A stretch of DNA of 64,000 bases. Origin: Salinimonas marina (GTDB lineage: Bacteria; Pseudomonadota; Gammaproteobacteria; Enterobacterales; Alteromonadaceae). The notes below the pieces were generated by a model. The model searched no databases, was not told the origin of the DNA, and was given only the letters and a program-made list of their open reading frames with translations. Both the position numbers and the translations under genes were made by a program. Positions 28,335-40,097 of this stretch are shown piece after piece; within the stretch, counting starts at the first letter, position 1; every line of letters begins with the position of its first letter. The DNA lies in NCBI RefSeq assembly GCF_015644725.1, contig NZ_CP064795.1:1610501-1674500 (forward strand), written 5' to 3'.

Positions 28335-29186
28335 ATGCCCCGGTTGTCTTCCTCTTTACGGGTGGGTCTGCTCACCTGTCTGGCGATGCTGGCGTTCGCC
28401 GCTAACTCATTGCTGTGCCGTATGGCGCTGGCACAGACGAGTCTGGATCCTGCCACCTTTACCATCATTCGTTTACTCAGCGGCGCACTTATGCTGGCGC
28501 TTATCTGTGGAATTAAAAACCGTTTTAGCCTGCGTTATGGTAGTTGGCCGGGCGCCATCGCCCTGTTTGTGTATGCCGCCGGGTTTTCGTTTGCCTATAC
28601 CGGCATGAATACGGGCACCGGCGCACTGTTGTTATTTGGGGCGGTGCAACTGACCATGATTGCCTATAGTTTGTGGAATAACGAGCGTTTTAACCTCATC
28701 CAAACCCTGGGCTTTGGCCTGGCAATTGTTGGACTGGTGGTGTTGTTGCTGCCCTCCGCAGTAAGCCCGGCATTAGTGCCGGCGGCGTTGATGATAAGTG
28801 CAGGCATCGCCTGGGCGGTATACACCCTGATGGGGCGGGGCAGCACCCAGCCATTGCTGGTCACCACCGGTAACTTCTGGCGTAGCCTGCCATTGTTACT
28901 CCTACTGTGGTGGTGGTTACCGGGCGAGGGCGGGCCAGCAATGAACACGGCCGCAATAAGTTATGCAATAGCCTCCGGCGCACTGGCTTCAGGCGCAGGC
29001 TATGCTATCTGGTATGCGGTGCTACCGTCGTTACAAAGCTCGGTGGCAGCCACTATTCAGCTCAGCGTACCGGTACTGGCGATGCTGATGGGCTGGGCAT
29101 TTTTAGCCGAGTCGATTACGGGGCAGATGATCCTTGCCTGTCTTGCTACCCTGGGGGGCATTGCGCTGGTAATACGCTACCGTTAA
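28335..29186 (+). CDS. DMT-superfamily (EamA) transporter
   Basis: A 283-residue protein with about ten hydrophobic helices in two EamA repeats (first AMLAFAANSLLCRMALAQ; second beginning near LVPAALMISAGIAWAVYTLMG). It is likely an exporter of small metabolites in the inner membrane; substrate unknown. ATG 28335 starts only a few bases after the purC terminator and has little ribosome-site sequence, so a GTG about 11 codons later is a possible alternative start. Confidence 0.85.
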   Translation: MPRLSSSLRVGLLTCLAMLAFAANSLLCRMALAQTSLDPATFTIIRLLSGALMLALICGIKNRFSLRYGSWPGAIALFVYAAGFSFAYTGMNTGTGALLLFGAVQLTMIAYSLWNNERFNLIQTLGFGLAIVGLVVLLLPSAVSPALVPAALMISAGIAWAVYTLMGRGSTQPLLVTTGNFWRSLPLLLLLWWWLPGEGGPAMNTAAISYAIASGALASGAGYAIWYAVLPSLQSSVAATIQLSVPVLAMLMGWAFLAESITGQMILACLATLGGIALVIRYR

Positions 29187-29583
29187 CTGACTGATGGGGG
29201 CTTCATCTCCGTGGGGGCCGCTGTGCGTTCAATCTGAACCATAAAGTGCTTCCGCTGTGTGGTTTGTGTAACTGCCGGTCCTGACAAATTGTTTGTGAAA
29301 GGTTGGCATCGATAGTAATGAGTGAATACGTGGGCAAACTGACACCCTGGTACTGGCATTGTCTGAGCCCGGTGTCGTATTGCTTGCGCCTGTCTGCCTG
29401 TTTGATACGCTGTTATTCCAACTTCCGCAAGCCAGGAATGTCGTCAAATTCTGTAGGTTTTGATTGTGCGCTATAAGGGGGTCAATACCACTTTATCCCG
29501 TGAAATGGTAAGCGTGGCAAGTGGTTAACGTAAAACAGCTGATAACCCACCTAATATAACCGCAATAATGGGACGGCGCGCGG
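29187..29583. other. Intergenic region between convergent genes
   Basis: About 400 bases between the DMT transporter and yfaE, which converge. No open frame with family character, RNA gene or clear strong terminator was found. The region may be remnant DNA or hold an unrecognised small RNA. Confidence 0.4.
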
Positions 29584-29856
29584 TTAAAGTGGAACGATGA
29601 CTTTTAGATCGGTGGTAGGAACACAGCAGCAGGGCAGAATTTCATCATCATCAATGAAGGCCAGTGGATCGGTGGTATAGCGCACCGCACCGGCTTTTAA
29701 TTTGGTACGGCAGGCGCCGCAAAACCCTTCCCGGCAATGATAATGCACATCGATGCCACTTTGTTCTAAGGATTCCAGCAGGGTTTTATCATGGCGGGCG
29801 GGTACGCATTTCGCATCAACAACATCGATACGAAATGCATCATCAGGCTTTGTCAT
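29584..29856 (-). CDS. yfaE: 2Fe-2S ferredoxin-like protein YfaE
   Basis: A 90-residue plant-type ferredoxin. The cluster ligands lie in HCREGFCGACRTK (CX4CX2C) and the fourth in the ILPCCCVP segment. In E. coli YfaE maintains the diferric-tyrosyl cofactor of NrdB. It is directly downstream of nrdB, 12 bases away, which supports the same job. Confidence 0.92.
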   Translation of the reverse strand: MTKPDDAFRIDVVDAKCVPARHDKTLLESLEQSGIDVHYHCREGFCGACRTKLKAGAVRYTTDPLAFIDDDEILPCCCVPTTDLKVIVPL

Positions 29857-29868
29857 TACCCCGGCTGA

Positions 29869-30999
29869 TTAAAGCTCGAAGTCAGCAAAATCATCTTCAC
29901 TGACCGAAGAATCAATCTGACCAACCAGGTAAGAGCTGATTTCTGACTCCTGCGGCGCCACCTGAACATTATCTGAATTAAGATAATTGTTCATCCATGG
30001 CAGCGGATTGCTTTTCACGTCAAACGGCGTGTCCAGCCCAATGGCAGACATGCGCTGGTTGGCAATGTATTCCACGTATTCGCACAGAATCTGCTTGTTC
30101 AGACCAATCATAGAGCCGTTTTGGAACAGATAATCCGCCCATTCTTTTTCCTGCTCAACTGCGTTCATAAATATGTCGCGGGCCTGGTCTTTACACTCTT
30201 CGGCGATTTCGGCCATTTCAGGATCGTCTTTGCCTTTTGCCCACAGATTCAGAATATGCTGGGTTGAGGTAAGATGCAGATTCTCATCCCGGGCAATCAA
30301 ACGAATGATCTTGGAGTTGCCTTCCATCAATTTGCGCTCGGCAAAAGCAAATGTGCAGGCAAATGACACATAAAAGCGAATGGCTTCCAGCGCATTAACC
30401 GAATTCATACACAAATACAGTTTCTTTTTAAGCTCGCGCTGATTAATAACATGAACTTCGCCATTAACCGTGTGGGTACCTTCCCCCTGAGTTTGCCACA
30501 GCTGAGTCGCAAAAATCAGATCATCATAGTAGCGGGAAATATCCGCGGCACGTTGTTTGATTTGTTCGTTTTCAACAATGTCCTCAAAAATCTCGCTGGG
30601 ATCAGAAAACAGGTTGCGCAAAATATGGGTGTAAGAACGCGAGTGGATGGTCTCAAAAAACGACCAGGTTTCCACCCAGGTTTCCAGCTCAGGTAATGAC
30701 ACAATAGGAAGAAACGCGATATTCGGACTTCTGCCCTGGACCGAGTCCAGCAGGGTCTGATATTTCAGGTTAGAAATCAGAATATGCTTTTCCGGGTCTG
30801 TCAGCTTTTGAAAATCAACCCGGTCGCGCGTGACATCTACCTCTTCAGGACGCCAGAAAAAGCTGATTTGCTTCTCGATCAGTTTTTCAAAGATAGAATG
30901 TTTTTGCTGATCATAACGTGCAACATTCACCGGGTTCCCGAAAAACATGGGTTCGCCCAGTGGGTTGGTGATGTTTTGATTAAAGGTGGTGTATTTCAT
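29869..30999 (-). CDS. nrdB: Class Ia ribonucleotide reductase beta subunit
   Basis: Carries the diiron centre and stable tyrosyl radical for deoxyribonucleotide synthesis. The 376-residue length equals E. coli NrdB. The segment [17 protein letters not shown] contains iron ligands and the radical tyrosine, and [13 protein letters not shown] contains later Glu/His ligands. The C-terminal tail [11 protein letters not shown] is the peptide that docks on NrdA. Confidence 0.97.
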   Translation of the reverse strand: MKYTTFNQNITNPLGEPMFFGNPVNVARYDQQKHSIFEKLIEKQISFFWRPEEVDVTRDRVDFQKLTDPEKHILISNLKYQTLLDSVQGRSPNIAFLPIVSLPELETWVETWSFFETIHSRSYTHILRNLFSDPSEIFEDIVENEQIKQRAADISRYYDDLIFATQLWQTQGEGTHTVNGEVHVINQRELKKKLYLCMNSVNALEAIRFYVSFACTFAFAERKLMEGNSKIIRLIARDENLHLTSTQHILNLWAKGKDDPEMAEIAEECKDQARDIFMNAVEQEKEWADYLFQNGSMIGLNKQILCEYVEYIANQRMSAIGLDTPFDVKSNPLPWMNNYLNSDNVQVAPQESEISSYLVGQIDSSVSEDDFADFEL

Positions 31000-31055
31000 A
31001 AGTACCGAATAAACCCAATTTTGTGTATTAAACCATGGTTAGCCACGGGTGCGTG

Positions 31056-33377
31056 TTATATTTTACACGCACCGCCGGCACAATCATCATCTTCTTCAAC
31101 CACCGTGGCCTGAGCCAGCGGTGTTTGTTGCTGAGTTTTGACTTCCACTGAACTGGTGTCTGAGGCGCCATCACGGGTATTGTGATAATACAGCGTTTTC
31201 ACACCCAGTTTATAAGCCGTAAGCAAATCTTTTAACAACAGCTTCATCGGCACCTTGCCATTCGCATGACGGCTGGGGTCGTAATTGGTATTGGCCGAAA
31301 TCGTCTGGTCGATAAATTTTTGCATAATACCGACAAGCTGCAGATAACCGTCGTTAGAAGGAATATCCCACAACAGCTCATACTTTTCTTTGAGCGTGTC
31401 GTACTCCGGAACCACCTGTTTCAACACACCGTCTTTGCTTGACTTGATGCTGATATGGCCCCGTGGTGGTTCGATACCATTGGTGGCATTGGAAATCTGT
31501 GACGAGGTTTCAGACGGCATCAGTGCCGACAGGGTAGAGTTGCGTAACCCGTGCGCCTTAATGTCTTCACGAAGGGTATCCCAGTCACACTGCAATGGCT
31601 CATTGCACACGGTGTCCAGATCCTTTTTATAAGAATCAATGGGCATGATGCCTTGTGAATAGGTGGTTTCGTGAAACTTAGGACAGGCGCCTTTTTCCTT
31701 CGCCAGATTATTTGAGGCTTTTAGCAGGTGATACTGCATCGCTTCAAACGTACGGTGCACCAGGCCATTGGCGCTGTGATCAGAATAACGCACATTATTT
31801 TTAGCCAGGAAGTAGGCAAAGTTGATGACTCCTACACCCAGGGTACGACGGTTCATGGTGGCATTGTACGCCGCCGGTACCGGGTAATCCTGATAGTCCA
31901 GTAGGCTGTCCAGAGCCCGTACCGCCAGATCTGACAACTCTTCAAACTCGTCGACCGACTCAATCGCACCTAAGTTAAAGGCCGACAAGGTACACAGGGC
32001 GATTTCACCTTCTTCATCATTCACATGTTGTAAAGGCTTGGTTGGCAGCGCAATTTCCAGACACAGATTACTTTGGCGAACCGGCGCTACTGAAGGGTCG
32101 AACGGGCTGTGGGTGTTGCAGTGATCCACATTTTGCAGATAAATACGACCCGTGGAGGCGCGCTCCTGCATAAACAAACTGAACAGCTCCATGGCTTTGA
32201 TGCGCTTTTTACGAATGCTGTCGTCGTTTTCGTATTTTACATACAACTCTTCAAATTTTGCCTGGTCGGCAAAAAACGCATCGTACATGCCGGGGCAGTC
32301 AGAGGGGCTGAACAAAGTGATGTAATCGTCTTTCATCATGCGCTGATACATCAGCTTGTTGAACTGCACACCATAATCTAAATGACGCACGCGGTTTTCT
32401 TCTACGCCGCGGTTGTTTTTAAGCACCAGTAAGGATTCAACCTCCAGATGCCATAACGGATAGAATAAGGTGGCTGCACCGCCGCGAACACCGCCTTGTG
32501 AACAGCTTTTTACTGCAGTCTGGAAGTATTTATAAAAGGGAATACAACCGGTATGAAAGGCTTCGCCGCCACGAATAGGGCTGCCCAGCGCACGAATCCG
32601 GCCTGCATTCACGCCGATACCGGCACGCTGACTGACATACTTAACAATCGCCGACGAGGTGGCGTTGATTGAGTCCAGGCTATCGCCGGTTTCGATCAGT
32701 ACACAAGAGCTGAACTGACGGGTTGGCGTACGTACCCCAGACATAATCGGCGTAGGCAGAGACAACTTGAAGGTAGACGCGGCATTGTAAAAACGGCGAA
32801 TATAGCTCAGGCGCGTTTCTTTAGGGTAATTGGCAAATAAACAGGCAGCCACCAGAATATATAAAAACTGAGCGCTTTCATAAATGTCGCCGGTGACCCG
32901 GTTTTGTACCAGGTACTTGCCTTCAAGCTGCTTAACCGCCGCATAGCTGAAATTCATATCCCGCCAATGATCGATATACGAGTCCATCTCGGCAAATTCT
33001 GCAGGCGTAAAATCTTCCAGCAAATGGGCATCGTATTTTTGTGCATCAACCATTTTGACCACATGATCATACAACGACGGTGGCTCGAACTGGCCATACG
33101 CTTTTTTGCGTAAATGGAAGACCGCTAACCGGGCTGCCAGATACTGATAGTCAGGCGCATCAGTAGAGATAAGGTCGGCCGCTGATTTGATCAATGTTTC
33201 ATGGATTTCACCGGTTTTGATGCCATCATAGAATTGAATCTGGGCTTTGATCTCTACCTGAGAAACCGAAACATTATTTAGTCCTTCTGCTGCCCAGGTG
33301 ACAACTTTATGAATTTTTTCAAGATCGATGGGCTCTTTTTCACCGTTGCGTTTGGTGACAAGTAAATCGTTGTTCAT
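31056..33377 (-). CDS. nrdA: Class Ia ribonucleotide reductase alpha subunit
   Basis: Catalytic subunit, 773 residues (E. coli 761). It begins with an ATP-cone regulatory domain (VTKRNGEKEPIDLEKIHK). The active site is visible as SSCVLIETGDS, SNLCLEIALPT and ALCTLSAFNLG, with the tyrosine pair in TLYYHNTRDG. The C-terminal redox pair reads CAGGACKI. nrdB follows 56 bases downstream on the same strand. The ATP cone implies allosteric dATP inhibition of activity. Confidence 0.97.
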   Translation of the reverse strand: MNNDLLVTKRNGEKEPIDLEKIHKVVTWAAEGLNNVSVSQVEIKAQIQFYDGIKTGEIHETLIKSAADLISTDAPDYQYLAARLAVFHLRKKAYGQFEPPSLYDHVVKMVDAQKYDAHLLEDFTPAEFAEMDSYIDHWRDMNFSYAAVKQLEGKYLVQNRVTGDIYESAQFLYILVAACLFANYPKETRLSYIRRFYNAASTFKLSLPTPIMSGVRTPTRQFSSCVLIETGDSLDSINATSSAIVKYVSQRAGIGVNAGRIRALGSPIRGGEAFHTGCIPFYKYFQTAVKSCSQGGVRGGAATLFYPLWHLEVESLLVLKNNRGVEENRVRHLDYGVQFNKLMYQRMMKDDYITLFSPSDCPGMYDAFFADQAKFEELYVKYENDDSIRKKRIKAMELFSLFMQERASTGRIYLQNVDHCNTHSPFDPSVAPVRQSNLCLEIALPTKPLQHVNDEEGEIALCTLSAFNLGAIESVDEFEELSDLAVRALDSLLDYQDYPVPAAYNATMNRRTLGVGVINFAYFLAKNNVRYSDHSANGLVHRTFEAMQYHLLKASNNLAKEKGACPKFHETTYSQGIMPIDSYKKDLDTVCNEPLQCDWDTLREDIKAHGLRNSTLSALMPSETSSQISNATNGIEPPRGHISIKSSKDGVLKQVVPEYDTLKEKYELLWDIPSNDGYLQLVGIMQKFIDQTISANTNYDPSRHANGKVPMKLLLKDLLTAYKLGVKTLYYHNTRDGASDTSSVEVKTQQQTPLAQATVVEEDDDCAGGACKI

Positions 33378-33800
33378 GGTAACTGGCCGTCTGTCTGTTA
33401 GCGCGTGTCGCGCGGGCTGTGCCCGATTGTATTTTTAGTCGTAGTCGGCTACATATTGCCGCTGGCAAATAGCCCCATTAACCTAACCCTGAAATGCGTA
33501 AAATCTCGTAGATGAAAATATCAACACGAGGACGTCAGGGGTTAAATGGATAGGCACAAGATAGTGAGGTTTACGGTGTAATGCAACCGAATATAGCGGC
33601 CGCATTCACGTGCAAGGATTGTCAAGTTTTTAATGTTAGTGGTGACTAACCTAAAACAGATTTGCAATCGCTATATATCCAGAATGCAAGCCTTTTTAGA
33701 CTAAGAAAAATTTAAAAATATTTACCCGATAATAAAAAGGGCTGCTGAAAATTTGTGGATATGTAGTGTTCAAAAATTAACAGCAGCACTAGATGTAGTG
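33378..33800. other. nrdA upstream region
   Basis: About 420 bases between ubiG and nrdA, both on the minus strand, that must contain the nrd promoter. I see AT-rich promoter-like sequence around 33640-33760 but no pair of NrdR boxes at the usual spacing and no clear terminator for ubiG. Confidence 0.4.
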
Positions 33801-34505
33801 TTAAGCAGGTTTGATACTGTGCAACATGTAGTTGACATCCAAGTTCTGATCCGAGGTATAAAAGCTTTGGGTAATCGGGTTCATATGCAAACCGGTGGCG
33901 TTACGGGTGAGCAGGTTAGCTTCTCCCATCATGGTCATCAGTTCAGAAGGTTTAATAAAGCGCTGATACTGATGCGTGCCTTTAGGGACCAAACCCAGCA
34001 TATATTCTGCCGCCACAATGCCCAGCAAATAGGCTTTGGGGTTGCGGTTCAGGGTAGAAAAGAACACCGCGCCGCCCGGTTTTACCAGTTTGGCACAGGC
34101 GCTTACAATCGAAGCCGGGTCGGGCACATGCTCCAGCATTTCCATACAGGTCACCACATCAAACTGGCCTGCATGTTGTTCAGCATAGGCTTCGGCGGTC
34201 ACACATTCATAGTCAACGTTTATGCCTGACTCCAGACCATGCAGCCGCGCTACCTCTAAAGAAGGCTCAGCCATATCGATACCGGTTACCTGGGCACCCA
34301 TACGCGCCATGGCTTCAGCCAGTATGCCGCCACCACAACCAATATCGAGTACATTTTTATCAAACAGCCCGCCGGCATGCTGAGCAATAAAGTCCAGTCG
34401 TAGCGGATTAATGGCGTGCAGCGGTTTAAACTCACCTTCGGTATCCCACCAACGTGAGGCTAGATCGCCAAACTTGGATATCTCCTGTTGATCCACATTT
34501 GTCAT
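33801..34505 (-). CDS. ubiG: Ubiquinone biosynthesis O-methyltransferase
   Basis: S-adenosylmethionine-dependent enzyme that performs both O-methylations in ubiquinone synthesis. The SAM-binding motif is [19 protein letters not shown]; the segment [19 protein letters not shown] near the N-terminus is typical of UbiG. I place the start at ATG 34505 ([13 protein letters not shown]), giving 234 residues; the longer frame from 34568 adds unconserved sequence. It is divergent from gyrA, as in E. coli. Confidence 0.94.
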   Translation of the reverse strand: MTNVDQQEISKFGDLASRWWDTEGEFKPLHAINPLRLDFIAQHAGGLFDKNVLDIGCGGGILAEAMARMGAQVTGIDMAEPSLEVARLHGLESGINVDYECVTAEAYAEQHAGQFDVVTCMEMLEHVPDPASIVSACAKLVKPGGAVFFSTLNRNPKAYLLGIVAAEYMLGLVPKGTHQYQRFIKPSELMTMMGEANLLTRNATGLHMNPITQSFYTSDQNLDVNYMLHSIKPA

Positions 34506-34793
34506 GATCTGTGTCCAGTATCCTAATGTCAAAACCCTAACATAGCGCAAAACCAGTCTGTTTGGCACGCATTAGCGAACAGGTAGGGGTGTATATGGAT
34601 GAAAAATAGACGCTTGAGACCTTCTATGGCATTTGCTGTGATTAACCGCTACATTATTTGGCCGGTCGGTGATACACTCGTCGATTGATTTATTACCCCA
34701 ATAATAAGAATGTGTGGAGCCAGCCAACTGGCGGTTTCAGGACTTTTATCTCCGCATGCGCACACTAAACCAAGTTAAGGGAAAAAGCAGTTT

Positions 34794-37501
34794 ATGACTG
34801 ATAACGCTAAAGAAATTCTCCCCGTTAACATAGAGGAAGAATTAAAGAATTCTTATCTCGACTATGCGATGAGCGTTATTGTTGGCCGGGCGTTACCTGA
34901 TGTACGTGACGGCCTGAAGCCGGTGCACCGTCGGGTGCTATTCGCGATGAATGAATTGAAGAATGACTTCAATAAACCGTATAAAAAATCAGCCCGTGTG
35001 GTGGGTGATGTTATCGGTAAATACCATCCTCATGGCGACTCCGCGGTATACGACACCATTGTACGTATGGCTCAGCCTTTTTCACTTCGCTATATGCTGG
35101 TAGACGGGCAGGGTAACTTTGGCTCGGTGGATGGCGATTCGGCGGCCGCTATGCGTTATACCGAAGTTCGTATGGCAAAAATTGCCCACGAATTGCTGGC
35201 GGACCTGGATAAACAAACCGTGGATTTTGTACCTAACTACGATGGTACCGAATTCATTCCAGAAGTACTGCCCACTAAAGTCCCCAATTTGCTGGTGAAT
35301 GGATCTTCCGGTATCGCGGTCGGTATGGCCACCAACATTCCGCCCCACAACCTGACCGAAGTCATCAATGGCTGTGTGGCGCTGATTGAAGATCCGGATA
35401 TTTCCATTGATGGTCTGATGGAGCATATCCCCGGACCGGACTTCCCGACGGCGGCTATGATCAGCGGACGCAAAGGGATTGAAGATGCGTATCGGACCGG
35501 CCGTGGCAAAATCTACCTGCGGGCAAAAGCTGAAATCGAGACCGAGAATAATGGTAAAGAGACCATTGTGGTCAACGAGATCCCTTACCAGGTAAACAAA
35601 GCGCGTCTGATTGAAAAGATTGCGGATCTGGTTAAAGAAAAACGCATTGAGGGTATTTCGGCCCTGCGCGATGAGTCTGATAAAGACGGGATGCGCATCG
35701 TTATTGAAGTTAAACGTAACGAGTCTGCCGAGGTACTGTTAAACCACTTATATGCCAATACCCAGTTACAAACAGTATTTGGTATCAATATGGTGGCGCT
35801 GGATAACAACCAGCCAAAAGTGTTCAATCTTAAAGAAGTGCTGGAATGCTTTATTCTGCACCGTCGTGAGGTGGTCACCCGCCGTACCGTATTTGAACTT
35901 CGTAAAGCCCGCGATCGTGCTCACATTCTTGAAGGTCTTGCCATCGCGCTGGCCAATATCGACCCGGTTATCGAGCTTATTAAAGCATCTAACAGCCCGC
36001 GGACGCCAAAAAATCATTGGTTGGCCAGGGCTGGGAACTGGGCGATGTCTCACAGATGCTGGAACGTGCCGGCAACGATGCGGCCCGCCCGGAATGGCTG
36101 GCGCCCGAATACGGCATTCGCGATGACAAATATTATCTGACTGAACAGCAGGCCCAGGCGATCCTGGACTTACGTTTGCACAAACTGACCGGTCTGGAAC
36201 ATGAAAAGATTCTGGCTGAGTACAAAGAGCTACTCGAGCAGATCGCCGAGCTGATGTATATTCTGGAAAGCCCTGAGCGTTTGATGGAAGTGATTCGTGA
36301 AGAGCTGGAAAAAGTGCGTGATGAGTTTGGTGATGTGCGCCGTACTGAAATCACTGCCGCTACCCACGATATTGATATTGAAGATCTGATTGAGCGCGAA
36401 GAAGTGGTGGTCACGCTATCGCGCGAAGGCTATGTAAAATATCAGAAACTGTCTGACTATGAAGCCCAGCGCCGTGGCGGCAAAGGCAAGTCTGCCACCA
36501 AGATGAAAAATGAAGACATCATCGAACGTCTGCTGGTGGCCAATACCCATGATCATATCTTATGTTTCTCTACCCGCGGTCGTTTGTACTGGCTGAAAGT
36601 GTATCAATTGCCATTTGCCAGCCGAAATGCCCGTGGCCGGCCCATTGTTAATATACTGCCGTTGGAGCCAAACGAGCGTATTACGGCCATCTTGCCAATC
36701 AAGGAATTTGAAGAAGGCAAATTTGTGCTGATGGCTACCGCCAATGGTACGGTTAAAAAAACCGACTTAAGCCTGTATTCTCGTCCACGTTCAAGCGGCA
36801 TTATTGCGGTAAACCTGAACGAAGGCGATGAACTGATTGGGGTGTCGATTACCCATGGTGATGACGACATCATGTTGTTCTCTGATGAAGGTAAGGTCGT
36901 CCGCTTTAACGAAAAACTACGTGACTCTGAAACCGGCGAAGTAAAACGCGATCCGGAAACCGGTGAAGAATTACTGGCCCTGCGTCCGATGGGCCGAACC
37001 GCTACCGGGGTTCGTGGTATTCGTTTGCAGGAAGGTCAGCGAGTAGTGTCATTAATTGTGCCACGGGGTGATGGTGCTATTTTGACCGCTACCGAAAATG
37101 GTTTTGGTAAGCGTACGCCGCTGCAGGATTATCCGGCGAAGAGTCGGGCCACCCAGGGCGTCGTCTCTATCAAAGTATCGGAACGTAACGGTAAGGTAGT
37201 GGGCGCCGTACAGGTGGATGATACGGATGAAATCATGCTTATCAGCAATCAGGGCACGCTGGTTCGTACCCGGGTTGATGAAGTATCGGTAGTGAGCCGG
37301 AACACGCAGGGCGTGCGCCTGATTCGTACCGCTGAGGATGAGTCTGTGGTTGGCTTGCAGCGTATCGAAGAAGTCGAAGATGAGATTGTGCTGGACGAAA
37401 ACGGCGACCCTGTCATCGAGATCTCAGACAGCGATGCCGCCGAGTCGGTCACCACCCCTGAAAACAACGATGATTCCGGACAGCCCGCGTCTGAAGAATA
37501 A
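34794..37501 (+). CDS. gyrA: DNA gyrase subunit A, split by a frameshift
   Basis: Type II topoisomerase subunit that breaks and rejoins DNA. The first frame covers the breakage-reunion domain, with the catalytic tyrosine Y122 in AAAMRYTE, and fails after SNSPR near 36003. The second covers the rest of the domain and the C-terminal beta-pinwheel, with an acidic tail. Adding one C to the CCC at 35996-35998 restores [19 protein letters not shown] and a single protein of about 902 residues. Quinolone-resistance positions read GDSAVYD with S83 and D87, the wild-type state. An essential gene cannot be broken like this in a living cell, so the frameshift is most likely an error in the sequence. Confidence 0.96.
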
Positions 37502-37543
37502 TCACTGATGCCGGCTTGCCGGCACCTCGGTTGTAGTATTTAG

Positions 37544-37572
37544 CAAGCGGCTTCGGGCCGCTTGTTTTGTTT
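37544..37572 (+). terminator. Terminator after gyrA
   Basis: Stem AAGCGGC / GCCGCTT with a five-base loop and a T-rich tail. It overlaps the region just before the serC start. Confidence 0.75.
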
Positions 37573-37591
37573 CCAGATGAGAACCATGTTT

Positions 37592-38677
37592 ATGTCGAAT
37601 GTATATAATTTCAGTGCGGGGCCGGCGAAGCTGCCAGAGCCGGTGATGCAGCAAGCCCGCGAGCAATTTGTAGACTGGAATGCCAGTGGTACGTCCGTGA
37701 TGGAAGTAAGCCATCGGGGACATGACTTTATTCAGGTAGCCGAACAGGCCGAACAGGATCTGCGCGATTTACTGGCGATTCCGGCAGATTACAAGGTGTT
37801 GTTTATGCACGGGGGCGGCCGCGGACAATTTGCGGCAGTGCCGTTAAATCTGTCACGTCCTGATCAAACATCTTTGCATCTGGTTTCTGGCTCCTGGTCA
37901 AAAGGGGCGGTGGCCGAAGCGGCAAAATACAATCAGGCCCGGGTTATCAAACAGGCAGGTACCAAAGACGGTCTGGCCTTTATGGCGCCCCCAGCCGCAG
38001 CAGATATTGACAAAGATGCCGCCTATCTGCATTTTTGCCCCAATGAGACCGTTGATGGTATTGCCTACGACTGGCTTCCTGAGGCCAATGGCGTGCCCCT
38101 GGTCGCCGATATGTCTTCGACGATTTTATCGCAGCCACTGGATATCAGCCGCTATGGGATGTTGTATGCCGGGGCCCAGAAAAATATCGGGCCGTCTGGA
38201 TTATCGGTAGTGATTGTACATGAGTCACTACTGGGCAAGGCGCAGACGGCGACCCCTTCAATTTTTGACTATACGCTGGCCGCGAAACACGACTCCATGT
38301 ACAACACGCCCCCCACATTTTCCTGGTATCTGGCCGGGCTGGTGTTTCAGTGGTTAAAATCTATCGGCGGCTTAACTGAAATGGCGCGGCGTAATGCGAC
38401 CAAAGCCAGCACCCTATACAATGCGATTGACGCTTCAGACTTTTATCGCAATCAGATTCACCCGCGATGCCGCTCGAAAATGAATGTGCCGTTTCAGCTG
38501 GCCGATGCTGCTCTGGATAGCCGCTTTGTACAGGAAGCTGAAGCCCAGGGGCTCAAGGCGCTCAAAGGGCATCGCTCGGTAGGGGGCATGCGAGCCAGTA
38601 TCTATAATGCTATGCCTCTTGAAGGGGTAACCGCGCTGGTCAGCTTTATGGCCGAATTTGAACGTAAGTACGGATAA
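37592..38677 (+). CDS. serC: Phosphoserine aminotransferase
   Basis: PLP enzyme of serine and pyridoxine synthesis. The start [15 protein letters not shown] is typical of SerC; I use ATG 37592, though ATG 37586 two codons earlier has slightly better spacing from GAGAA. The nucleotide-phosphate segment [13 protein letters not shown] and the PLP lysine in [12 protein letters not shown] are intact. Length 361 residues (E. coli 362). aroA follows 5 bases downstream, the same serC-aroA operon as in enterobacteria. Confidence 0.95.
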   Translation: MSNVYNFSAGPAKLPEPVMQQAREQFVDWNASGTSVMEVSHRGHDFIQVAEQAEQDLRDLLAIPADYKVLFMHGGGRGQFAAVPLNLSRPDQTSLHLVSGSWSKGAVAEAAKYNQARVIKQAGTKDGLAFMAPPAAADIDKDAAYLHFCPNETVDGIAYDWLPEANGVPLVADMSSTILSQPLDISRYGMLYAGAQKNIGPSGLSVVIVHESLLGKAQTATPSIFDYTLAAKHDSMYNTPPTFSWYLAGLVFQWLKSIGGLTEMARRNATKASTLYNAIDASDFYRNQIHPRCRSKMNVPFQLADAALDSRFVQEAEAQGLKALKGHRSVGGMRASIYNAMPLEGVTALVSFMAEFERKYG

Positions 38678-38682
38678 GCAAC

Positions 38683-39966
38683 ATGCAACAATTAACATTA
38701 CAGCCGGTGAGCCGGGTCCAGGGCGAAGTCAATGTACCGGGCTCAAAAAGTTTATCAAACCGGGCGTTATTGCTGGCGGCGCTGGCGACCGGAACAACCC
38801 GGCTCACCAACCTGCTCGATAGCGATGATATCCGGCATATGCTTAACGCCTTATCGGCGCTGGGCGTGGATTACACTTTAAGTGACAATAACACCACCTG
38901 TACGGTTACCGGTCTGGGCGGGGCCTTTACCCACGAACAACATCTTGAGCTGTTTTTAGGTAACGCCGGCACGGCTATGCGTCCCTTGTGCGCCGCGCTG
39001 GCAGCCAGCAAGGTCTCGGTGAGTCTGACCGGCGAACCGCGTATGGATGAACGGCCCATTGGCGATCTTGTCGACAGTCTGCAGCAGGCTGGCGCCCAGA
39101 TTGAATATCAGAAAAATGCAGGCTATCCACCGCTGACGATCCAAGGTCAGCATCTCAAAGGTGGCGACATCACCGTGGATGGCAGTGTTTCCAGCCAGTT
39201 TCTGACAGCCTTGCTGATGGCGGCGCCTTTGTTTGAGCAGACCACCAATATTCATATCAAGGGCGAGCTGGTATCAAAACCCTATATTGATATTACCCTT
39301 AATACCATGGCGCAGTTTGGGGTAATGGTAACCAACACCGACTATCGTTGCTTTACCATTGAAGCTGGCCAGCGTTATGTCTCACCCGGCCAGTTTCTGG
39401 TGGAAGGGGACGCCTCTTCAGCCTCGTACTTTCTGGCCGCAGGCGCCATCAAAGGCGGTACGGTGAAGGTGACCGGAATTGGTAAAGACAGTATTCAGGG
39501 CGATATTCGCTTTGCTGAAGTTCTGGAGCAAATGGGGGCTAAGATTAGCTGGCATAGGGACTATATTGAAGTCACCGGCGCGCCATTATCAGGAATTGCC
39601 ATGGATATGAATCATATTCCGGATGCTGCCATGACCATTGCAACCACGGCATTGTTTGCTAAAGGGCCGACCACCATCAGCAATATTTATAACTGGCGGG
39701 TAAAAGAAACCGATCGTTTACACGCCATGGCCACTGAACTTAAAAAACTGGGGGCGCAGGTAGACGAAGGGCAGGATTACATTACCGTAACCCCGCCAGA
39801 ACACTTATCCCATGTGGCTATCGATACCTATAATGATCACCGCATTGCGATGTGTTTTTCGTTAGTTGCATTAAGCTCGACCCCGGTGACCATTAACGAC
39901 CCAGGCTGTACCGCAAAAACATTTCCTGATTATTTCGAAAGATTCGCTACACTGTGCAATAACTAA
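38683..39966 (+). CDS. aroA: EPSP synthase (3-phosphoshikimate 1-carboxyvinyltransferase)
   Basis: Sixth step of the shikimate pathway. The 427-residue protein (E. coli 427) shows [35 protein letters not shown] with the conserved G96-like glycine of class I enzymes, and [21 protein letters not shown]. It is co-transcribed with serC. Confidence 0.97.
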   Translation: MQQLTLQPVSRVQGEVNVPGSKSLSNRALLLAALATGTTRLTNLLDSDDIRHMLNALSALGVDYTLSDNNTTCTVTGLGGAFTHEQHLELFLGNAGTAMRPLCAALAASKVSVSLTGEPRMDERPIGDLVDSLQQAGAQIEYQKNAGYPPLTIQGQHLKGGDITVDGSVSSQFLTALLMAAPLFEQTTNIHIKGELVSKPYIDITLNTMAQFGVMVTNTDYRCFTIEAGQRYVSPGQFLVEGDASSASYFLAAGAIKGGTVKVTGIGKDSIQGDIRFAEVLEQMGAKISWHRDYIEVTGAPLSGIAMDMNHIPDAAMTIATTALFAKGPTTISNIYNWRVKETDRLHAMATELKKLGAQVDEGQDYITVTPPEHLSHVAIDTYNDHRIAMCFSLVALSSTPVTINDPGCTAKTFPDYFERFATLCNN

Positions 39967-40097
39967 CCGTGTGCGAATGAAATGCGCTGTATTTATAACC
40001 AGGTGTTGGCATTCGCCGGGCGAGCCATTGCACAACCGCCCGGAGTGCGTATAATTGCGCCCGATTTTTTAACCTTTTGTTAATAACTGGAGCAGGT

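Noticed and set aside
33640..33720. Possible NrdR box (GCTATATATCC) upstream of nrdA
   Set aside because: Only one weak half-match was seen; NrdR sites normally occur as a pair about three helical turns apart.
33750..33765. DnaA-box-like TGTGGATAT near nrdA/ubiG
   Set aside because: A single site with a mismatch and no cluster or AT-rich unwinding element; not evidence for an origin or for DnaA control.
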